Below, piece by piece: positions 23,736 through 28,901 of a DNA stretch of 28,901 bases. The DNA is taken from positions 128,124 to 157,024 of the forward strand of contig DJXW01000003.1 in the NCBI GenBank assembly GCA_002449845.1. Reading direction: 5' to 3'. Numbering within the stretch: position 1 is the stretch's first letter; every line of letters starts with the position of its first letter. The position numbers and the translations under genes were made by a program. This DNA comes from Prevotella sp. UBA6994. Its GTDB lineage: Bacteria; Bacteroidota; Bacteroidia; Bacteroidales; Bacteroidaceae. The notes beneath the pieces are model-generated. The model did no database searches, was not told the origin of the DNA, and saw nothing but the letters and a program-made list of their open reading frames with translations.

Positions 23736-26630
23736 ATGAAAAGAATACACATTATTATATTATATAGCCTCATGCTCGTCTTGAGCGGAGCAACCACTAC
23801 CGTCAATGCACAGACACTTTACGATTTTACGGATTGGAACGCAGAGACCTTCAGCAGCACCGTTACCAAAAACGGACTGACCGTTACGGCTACGAGCGAT
23901 AAGACCGTTGCTGTTGCCAAAAGCAGCCAATCCATCGACGGTTACAACTTTACCAAAACCTTGAAACTCGGAGGTGGCGGAGCTGAAACATACAGATACG
24001 CCAGCATCACCATACCAGGCAATGGAACCATCACGGCTTATTACATATCTGGAAAGGCGAATTCGGAACGTACGCTCAACATCGCCACAGGTAAGTTTAG
24101 CAATGTAGTAGCCTCAAACCCCAACGATGGAAACAGCATCGGCAAGGTGTCTTACACTTACACGGGCGGTGAAGAAACCACCGTATATGTATATAGTGCT
24201 GCATCTGGCATCAATCTCTACGGCATTGTGTATGATCCTAATGGCAGTAGCGTGGAACCTACCGATGACGTAACCATCACTCCTGCCACAGAAGGCTCAT
24301 CTTATACCGACGTAACCACACACGCCGTGGCACAAGACTTGACAGCCAACCAGATGGAAGTGCAACTCACCACGGGCGACATCAAGTATTACAATACCAA
24401 GAACCTCACCAACGTGAGCATAGACAAGAAGGCTGCAACCGTTTCCTTGCAGAATGGCGATGGCACCAACGATGTTTACTACGGCAACGTGAAACACATC
24501 GGATTCAGCAAGAAGGCTGACAGTGGCATAGGAGGAGAGACGGTGAACAATGGTATCGAGATTACCGAATGTAAGGGATGGCATGAGAGCTGTTATGCTG
24601 AATGGACTCCCATCAGCGAAGCCAAGTCGTACAACGTATATATCAAAGGTGGCAAGTACAGCACTTACACCAAGATAGACGGTCCACTGGTTCGCAACTA
24701 TGGCAGTTACGGTCGTGCCGACATGGTTGGATTGATTGCCGGTACTTATTCGATGAAGGTAGTGGGCGTAGATGCTGACGGCAACGAACTCTCTGCCAAC
24801 GGTATCGCCAACAACTTGCAAGTAATCAATTACCAACGCGACGGCTTCGCATTCCTCAACCGCACGGCTGGCGTAGGTGCATACAATAACGATGGTTCAT
24901 TGAAGAGCGGAGCACGCGTGCTTTACGTGACTGCCAACACCGCCAAGACCATCACCTGCGACGTGATAACCAACGAGAAGGGAGCAACCACCTCCTGCAC
25001 GGGATTCCAAGCCATCCTCGATGCTTACCAGAAAGGTTATGATTCTACACCTATCGCCTTCCGTTTGATTGGTACCATCAACGACAGCGACATGGACAAA
25101 TTCAGCAGTTCAGCAGAAGGATTGCAAATCAAAAGCAACAAGAGCAACGAAATGAATGTCACCATCGAGGGTATTGGCGAAGATGCCACCATCAAGGGCT
25201 TTGGTATCTTGGCACATAGCGCACGTAGCTTAGAACTTCGCAACTTTGCCGTAATGCTCTTCATGGACGATGGTATTTCTATTGACTCCGACAACAAGAA
25301 CGTGTGGATTCACCACATCGACATCTTCTACGGCAAGCCTGGCAGCGACAGCGACCAAGCCAAGGGTGACGGTTCTGTTGATATCAAGTCAGACTCTCAA
25401 TACATCACCGTGTCTTACTGCCACTTCTGGGATGCAGGCAAGTCTTCTCTCTGTGGAATGAAGAGTGAGAGCGGTCCGAACTACATCAGCTACGACCACA
25501 ACTGGTTTGACCATAGCGATTCGCGCCACCCACGCATCCGCACGATGTCCGTACACGTATGGAACAACTACTTTGATGGCAACTCCAAGTATGGTGTGGG
25601 TGTAACGACGGGCAGTAGCGCATTCGTGGAAGGCAACTACTTCCGTAATTGTAAGTTCCCGATGCTCTCATCCATGCAAGGCAACGACGTATATGCAGGA
25701 ACCAATACATACAATGCCGATTATGGCACATTCAGCAGCGAGGAAGGCGGCATCATCAAGTCATTTGGCAACGTCATCACGGGTTCACAGACATCATACT
25801 GGCCTTACGCTGCCACGTCTATGCTCACCAAGGGCTCGATGAAATCGGCTTCTTCCTTAGGTATAGACACAAAGACTCACTTCGATGCATACGAGGCAAC
25901 GAGCAGAAACGAGACCGTGCCAAGCACCGTGAAATCGTTGAGTGGCAACCATACGTATGACAACTTCGACACCAACAGCAGCCTGATGTATAGCTATACT
26001 CCTGATGCTGCTGCCGACATACCTGCCAAATTGGCTGGATACTACGGTGCTGGTCGTTTGAATCACGGCGACTTTACTTGGACGTTCAACAATGCTACCG
26101 AAGACACCAACTCTGATGTAAACAGCGAGTTGAAGGCAGCCATCCAAGCATACAAATCTACCTTGGTAGGTATCTATGGAGACGCTAACCAGCAAGGCAC
26201 CGGTGGTGAAGGAACTGGCGGCAACGAAGGTGGTGAAGGTGGAGAGCAAGGAGGAGAACAAGGTGGAGAACAAGGCACTACCATCTCTTCCGACGTGGAA
26301 TGTAACTTCCAAGGCAATGCCGCATCTAACAGCGCCTTCACCGTTGTTGGCAGCTACTCCAACAGCAAGGGTACGGCTACCGTGAACGGAACGACCTATT
26401 CCGTATGTCTGAAGTTAGAGAATAAAACCTCCATCAAGTTCACCACCACCACGAAGATGACGCTCACCCTCGTGTTCGGTAACCAAGACACCAACTTCAC
26501 GGCTTTGGTAGATGGAGAAAAGTACACGGGAACCAACGGCATCCTGACAGTTGACATTGAGGCTGGCAATCATGAGATTAAAAAAGCTGATGTAGGCAAC
26601 CTGTTCTACATTGGATTGAAAGCTCAGTAA
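23736..26630 (+). CDS. Pectate lyase, PL1 family, multidomain
   Basis: A 964-residue secreted enzyme that cleaves polygalacturonan by calcium-dependent beta-elimination. Signal MKRIHIIILYSLMLVLSGAT runs to about residue 26. An N-terminal beta-sandwich (about 27-170, TLYDFTDWNAETFSSTVTKN) is likely carbohydrate binding. The PL1 parallel beta-helix covers about 420-720: calcium-site Asp in AKGDGSVDIKSDS (about 543), and the catalytic Arg region DHSDSRHPRIR (about 590-600). A Gly/Glu-rich linker (GGEGGEQGGEQGGEQG, about 828-846) leads to a C-terminal beta-sandwich (SDVECNFQGNAASNSAF onward), similar in outline to the first. No sorting tail is present. It follows the dockerin protein in one operon and ends at a terminator. 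Confidence 0.92.
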   Translation: MKRIHIIILYSLMLVLSGATTTVNAQTLYDFTDWNAETFSSTVTKNGLTVTATSDKTVAVAKSSQSIDGYNFTKTLKLGGGGAETYRYASITIPGNGTITAYYISGKANSERTLNIATGKFSNVVASNPNDGNSIGKVSYTYTGGEETTVYVYSAASGINLYGIVYDPNGSSVEPTDDVTITPATEGSSYTDVTTHAVAQDLTANQMEVQLTTGDIKYYNTKNLTNVSIDKKAATVSLQNGDGTNDVYYGNVKHIGFSKKADSGIGGETVNNGIEITECKGWHESCYAEWTPISEAKSYNVYIKGGKYSTYTKIDGPLVRNYGSYGRADMVGLIAGTYSMKVVGVDADGNELSANGIANNLQVINYQRDGFAFLNRTAGVGAYNNDGSLKSGARVLYVTANTAKTITCDVITNEKGATTSCTGFQAILDAYQKGYDSTPIAFRLIGTINDSDMDKFSSSAEGLQIKSNKSNEMNVTIEGIGEDATIKGFGILAHSARSLELRNFAVMLFMDDGISIDSDNKNVWIHHIDIFYGKPGSDSDQAKGDGSVDIKSDSQYITVSYCHFWDAGKSSLCGMKSESGPNYISYDHNWFDHSDSRHPRIRTMSVHVWNNYFDGNSKYGVGVTTGSSAFVEGNYFRNCKFPMLSSMQGNDVYAGTNTYNADYGTFSSEEGGIIKSFGNVITGSQTSYWPYAATSMLTKGSMKSASSLGIDTKTHFDAYEATSRNETVPSTVKSLSGNHTYDNFDTNSSLMYSYTPDAAADIPAKLAGYYGAGRLNHGDFTWTFNNATEDTNSDVNSELKAAIQAYKSTLVGIYGDANQQGTGGEGTGGNEGGEGGEQGGEQGGEQGTTISSDVECNFQGNAASNSAFTVVGSYSNSKGTATVNGTTYSVCLKLENKTSIKFTTTTKMTLTLVFGNQDTNFTALVDGEKYTGTNGILTVDIEAGNHEIKKADVGNLFYIGLKAQ

Positions 26631-26662
26631 TCAACAGGTTCGTTGATTGAAAGATATAGTTT

Positions 26663-26709
26663 ACCCGCCATTGCTTTGACGTGATAGTCTTTGCAATGGC
26701 GGGTATTTT
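26663..26709 (+). terminator. Terminator of the PL1 operon
   Basis: ACCCGCCATTGC (26663-26674) pairs perfectly with GCAATGGCGGGT (26693-26704), then ATTTTT. It lies between convergent genes and may serve both. Confidence 0.85.
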
Positions 26710-26744
26710 TCAAATGGTGATATAAACCAGTAGGCTATCAAGAC

Positions 26745-27008
26745 CTAATCATTCATATCCATGTCAATCACTTGGCCATCGCCATCAAACTCAATCTCCA
26801 CGCGATTGTCTAACTGCACTTGATACTTCGTGGAAAACATTTCTTTATCCTTCTTGATAAAGACGATACTCGCACCTGGCTGATTGGTTTGGATATAGGC
26901 CTTGGCAGCAACAGGCAATTGGTCTGCGGTCACAATCTTATCATCTTCGCATCCAGCCATGAAAAACATCATGCTCACCAAAACCACCAAAAATTTTACG
27001 TGTTTCAT
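26745..27008 (-). CDS. Small PepSY-like lipoprotein
   Basis: An 87-residue lipoprotein: lipobox FFMAGC with Cys at about residue 20, then EDDKIVTADQLP. The body (LPVAAKAYIQTNQPGASIVF, then YQVQLDNRVEIEFDGDGQVI) matches the PepSY-like (DUF2874) repeat of Bacteroidetes, in one copy. Many relatives carry two copies, so this is the short form. Such proteins are periplasmic; the family role is not firmly known. It has its own promoter at 27094-27125 and converges on the PL1 operon. Confidence 0.85.
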   Translation of the reverse strand: MKHVKFLVVLVSMMFFMAGCEDDKIVTADQLPVAAKAYIQTNQPGASIVFIKKDKEMFSTKYQVQLDNRVEIEFDGDGQVIDMDMND

Positions 27009-27093
27009 GTTGCTATTAATTATTAAGTGTTATTACTTCGTTTTCAGAAAATCAATCATTACATGTTTTTCATATAATGATTTGTATTTTTTG

Positions 27094-27125
27094 CAAAAAT
27101 AGATATTATTTACCAATACTCCAAA
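27094..27125 (-). promoter_or_regulatory. Promoter of the PepSY-like lipoprotein
   Basis: On the minus strand, TTTG (27125-27122), a 20-base spacer and TATTTTTG (27101-27094). The transcript would have an unusually long leader of about 80 bases. The DNA from 27126 to 27281 is AT-rich with nothing else recognised. Confidence 0.6.
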
Positions 27126-27281
27126 TCATTAAATATTTTTTACGGTTCAAACGGAAAGAAACATATAAAGAAAACGTACCACAAGGTTAGCAGAATATTG
27201 TCATAAAGCGTGACAAATTTTTATTCGAGTTTTCTTGCATTCCAGAATCAGGAAACCGAAAAATTGAATTAAAAGTAAGAA

Positions 27282-27625
27282 AAAACCATGTTTTTCTCGC
27301 TAACATGTATAGTTATTGACGTAACATATATAGTTATGAGCGTAACTATGTATGTTAGCAAGCTAACTTGATATGTTATGAACGTCCCAAAAAGCGTGTT
27401 TTTTGATGAAAAAATAAGGTTTTTGAATAAATTTTTATTATCAGTATTTTATAAGTCGTTGATTACAAACAATTTGCAGAAAACAACCAAATTTCCCATT
27501 TTTCGTGCAAAGATACAATTGGTTTGAAAAAACGTCCGTTTTTTGATGCCAAAATTCAGAAATTCCATGACAGATTTATATTGAGAGTAATTTAGAGAGT
27601 AAGAAAATAAGAAGCAAGAGATATG
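27282..27625 (-). repeat. Dispersed non-coding element, copy B (inverted)
   Basis: The inverted counterpart of the element at 10722-11012. Matching blocks are 27541-27565 (25 identical bases), 27492-27532 (three mismatches in 41, containing TATCTTTG at 27515-27508) and 27351-27381 (31 identical). The stretch 27401-27490 is diverged. The outer end, about 27607-27623, carries CATATCTCTTGCTTCTT on the minus strand, joining the same repeat motif found beside copy A. Confidence 0.85.
27299..27368 (-). repeat. Array of 16-bp dyads at 21-bp spacing, copy B
   Basis: On the plus strand a single half GCTAACA (27299-27305) is followed by dyads AGTTATT/CGTAACA (27311-27326), AGTTATG/CGTAACT (27332-27347) and TGTTAGC/GCTAACT (27353-27368). 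The period is exactly 21 bases, the same register and the same three-and-a-half units as copy A, though the bases of individual sites differ. Confidence 0.8.
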
Positions 27626-27627
27626 GC

Positions 27628-27706
27628 AAGAATGACCACAACGAAGGAGGATGCCATTTGGGTTGAAAATGACAAGAATGACCGCAACGAAGGAGGATGC
27701 CGTTAG
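27628..27706 (+). repeat. 46-bp tandem repeat, left flank of the transposase
   Basis: Copies begin AAGAATGACC at 27628 and 27674. Each includes CAACGAAGGAGGATGCC; the second then turns into a hairpin, GATGCC/GTTA/GGCATC, at 27697-27712. The same unit occurs in the same direction to the right of the transposase. Confidence 0.85.
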
Positions 27707-27719
27707 GCATCAGATGTTA

Positions 27720-27912
27720 GTAGCCAGCCATACAGGTCTGCCGATAGGTAGACCGAAATGGCTGGAAAAAGAATGCCGCAAGCGAAGAACCTTGCCTTTA
27801 GGTAAGGGACATATCAAATTTATCGCCTACCTACGGCAGGCTTTCCCTCACACCTAACATTCCTTCCCAGCCATTTCGCCGTACCTATCGGCACGGCTGT
27901 ATGGCTGGCTAC
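27720..27912. repeat. Mirrored pair of GTAG-headed REP-like palindromes (REPIN-like)
   Basis: The left palindrome, 27720-27765, reads GTAG, outer stem CCAGCCAT/ATGGCTGG, inner stem GGTCTGCC/GGTAGACC, loop GATA. The right one, 27867-27912, is the same design on the minus strand, with inner stem GCCGTGCC/GGTACGGC and the same GATA loop. Two smaller hairpins, 27790-27807 and 27825-27841, are mirrored inside. Everything is symmetric around about 27816. The GTAG head and imperfect palindrome are what REP-associated transposases recognise in other bacteria. Confidence 0.8.
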
Positions 27913-27917
27913 CAATA

Positions 27918-28178
27918 TCTAATGCCTACGGCATTTCCCATCCCCACAACCATTAACGAACCACCAATGCAAGCGAATGATTGGCACACACATCTAATGC
28001 CTACGGCATTTCCCTTGCCCACAACCATTAACAACCCACCAATGCAAGCGAATGATTGGCACATACATCTAATGCCTACGGCATATCCCTTACCCACAAC
28101 CATTAACAACCCACCAATGCAAGCGAATGATTGGCACACACATCTAATGCCTACGGCATTTCCCCTCCCACACAACCG
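27918..28178 (+). repeat. 75-bp tandem repeats with an ATGCC/TAC/GGCAT hairpin
   Basis: The 13-base palindrome occurs at 27922, 27997, 28072 and 28147, exactly 75 bases apart. The spacers are nearly identical (CAATGCAAGCGAATGATTGG in each). Because 75 is a multiple of three, reading frames stay open on both strands and give false repetitive proteins. Confidence 0.9.
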
Positions 28179-28197
28179 TTCTTATTATAACATTATT

Positions 28198-28656
28198 TCA
28201 TACAAAACCTTTCATGATATAATTTTCGTTATACTCAACACCTGCTTTATCCAATATGCTGACCAATTCGTCATGGAAAGGAAGCCGTTTGTGGTGTTCT
28301 TGCTGATTGGCTATATATTTCACGACATGAGGTAAGAGTGACCTGCTATATGAAAATGCACCAAAACCACTTTGCCAATGGAAATTACCATGCAGGTAAT
28401 GATCGTTTACCCATTTAGAAGATTGCGACTTAATGGATTGAACCAATTGCGACACTGATTCAGAAGGATTCATTCCTATCAACAAATGCACATGATCGGG
28501 CATACCATTGATGGCGTAAACATAATGATTTCTATTTTTACAAGCCCCTGTAATATAACGAAATAAATCCTCTTGCCATTCATCTTTTATGAGGCATTCC
28601 CTATCGTGAACGGCAAAAACAATGTGCATGTAGATTTGAGAATAAGTATTAGCCAT
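28198..28656 (-). CDS. REP-associated/IS200-like Y1 transposase
   Basis: A 152-residue HUH single-strand transposase. The HUH motif is His55-Val-His57 in GMPDHVHLLIGM. The catalytic Tyr114 is in KYIANQ, with the YxxxQ pattern of IS200/IS605 TnpA. Other family blocks are IYMHIVFAVHDRE (9-21) and HWQSGFGAFSYSRS (93-106). It is complete with no frameshift. There is no TnpB. It sits among REP-like palindromes and tandem repeats on both sides rather than having clean IS ends, which points to a domesticated RAYT-type gene rather than a free IS. Confidence 0.9.
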   Translation of the reverse strand: MANTYSQIYMHIVFAVHDRECLIKDEWQEDLFRYITGACKNRNHYVYAINGMPDHVHLLIGMNPSESVSQLVQSIKSQSSKWVNDHYLHGNFHWQSGFGAFSYSRSLLPHVVKYIANQQEHHKRLPFHDELVSILDKAGVEYNENYIMKGFV

Positions 28657-28689
28657 GTATTAGATTCAATTTTAATTTGATTGATGTCG

Positions 28690-28697
28690 CAAAGGTA
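28690..28697 (-). promoter_or_regulatory. -7 box of the transposase gene
   Basis: TACCTTTG on the minus strand, 33 bases before the ATG. No -33 TTTG is seen, so expression is likely low. Confidence 0.45.
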
Positions 28698-28768
28698 TAA
28701 ATTATTTCCCTTTTACATGCCATTCAGATAAAGAAATTTAGCATTTTAATTCCAGATTGTGATCGAAT

Positions 28769-28901
28769 GAGAATAGTCGTGATGAAGGAAGATGCCATTT
28801 GGGTTGAAAATGACAAGAATAACCGCAACAAAGGAGGATGCCATACGGCTTGAAAATGACATGAATGGTTGTGACGAAGGAGGATGCCATACGGCTTGAA
28901 A
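28769..28901 (+). repeat. 46-bp tandem repeat, right flank of the transposase
   Basis: Copies start at 28769, 28815 and 28861, and the third is cut by the window edge. They share AAGGAGGATGCC with either ATTTGGGTTG or ATACGGCTTG. They are the same unit and direction as at 27628-27706. Variation is mainly in the first 12 bases of the unit. Confidence 0.85.

Noticed and set aside
10722..27574. Composite transposon ending in the two elements
   Set aside because: The elements encode no transposase, the copies are diverged in the middle, and no target duplications were seen at their outer edges.
27651..27857. Open frame of 68 codons across the palindromes
   Set aside because: It crosses the 46-bp repeat and both hairpins and has no protein-like composition.
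27909..28175. Minus-strand open frame with repeated CQSFACIGG
   Set aside because: The same 75-bp repeat read on the other strand, kept open for the same reason.
27901..28335. Open frame of 144 codons with repeated LMPTAFPLPTTINNPPMQAN
   Set aside because: It is a by-product of the 75-bp repeat, whose length is a multiple of three. The frame runs on into the transposase antisense and has no family, signal or promoter.
27628..28901. CRISPR array
   Set aside because: The 46- and 75-bp repeats are contiguous units without unique 30-40-base spacers, and no cas gene is present.

Overview
The window looks like chromosomal DNA from a Bacteroidales bacterium, most likely Prevotella or a close relative. 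Several genes are preceded by the Bacteroidetes-type promoter (TTTG, about 19-21 bases, then TAnnTTTG) and mostly lack Shine-Dalgarno sequences. The gene content also fits: TlpA/DUF4369 proteins, PadR-PspC, Omp28-like proteins, short MKKYV-type peptides, and extracellular enzymes and surface proteins with Prevotella-like C-termini. The species call is inference; no rRNA or tRNA gene was seen.

Left part (1-10.4 kb), mostly housekeeping: a DUF4369/TlpA thioredoxin protein (minus); a PadR-PspC operon; queF, whose short leader carries a preQ1-I-type riboswitch lying against the start codon; a lipoprotein convergent with queF; a biotin-type carboxyltransferase whose C-terminal biotinyl-like domain lacks the biotin lysine, translationally coupled to an HD-domain protein; then a tight cluster of a bile-acid-symporter-type transporter, a GH43-like enzyme and a YitT-family membrane protein.

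Middle part (11.2-16.9 kb): a five-gene minus-strand operon for the cell envelope. It encodes a TlpA-type thioredoxin, an outer-membrane beta-barrel protein, an Omp28-like lipoprotein with a CxxC motif, a small secreted protein and a large Omp28-like protein. A hairpin terminator follows it.

Right part (17-26.7 kb): secreted pectin-degradation and surface proteins. These are a PL11 rhamnogalacturonan lyase, a 1034-residue Ig/OB-fold-like surface protein, a 55-residue peptide gene missed by length cutoffs, a dockerin-bearing protein and a PL1 pectate lyase. A fragment resembling the end of a PD-(D/E)XK nuclease-type transposase lies in the leader of the large surface protein. A small PepSY-like lipoprotein closes the section.

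Repeat-rich DNA frames the 11-27 kb block. Two copies of a roughly 0.3-kb non-coding element (about 10.7-11.0 kb and 27.3-27.6 kb, inverted) each hold an array of 16-bp dyads spaced exactly 21 bp apart. Beyond the right copy lies a REP-associated transposase (IS200-like, HUH/Y1). Around it are 46-bp tandem repeats on both sides, a mirrored pair of GTAG-headed palindromes with three compensatory base-pair changes, and a 75-bp tandem repeat of small hairpins. These repeats are the most novel content of the window.
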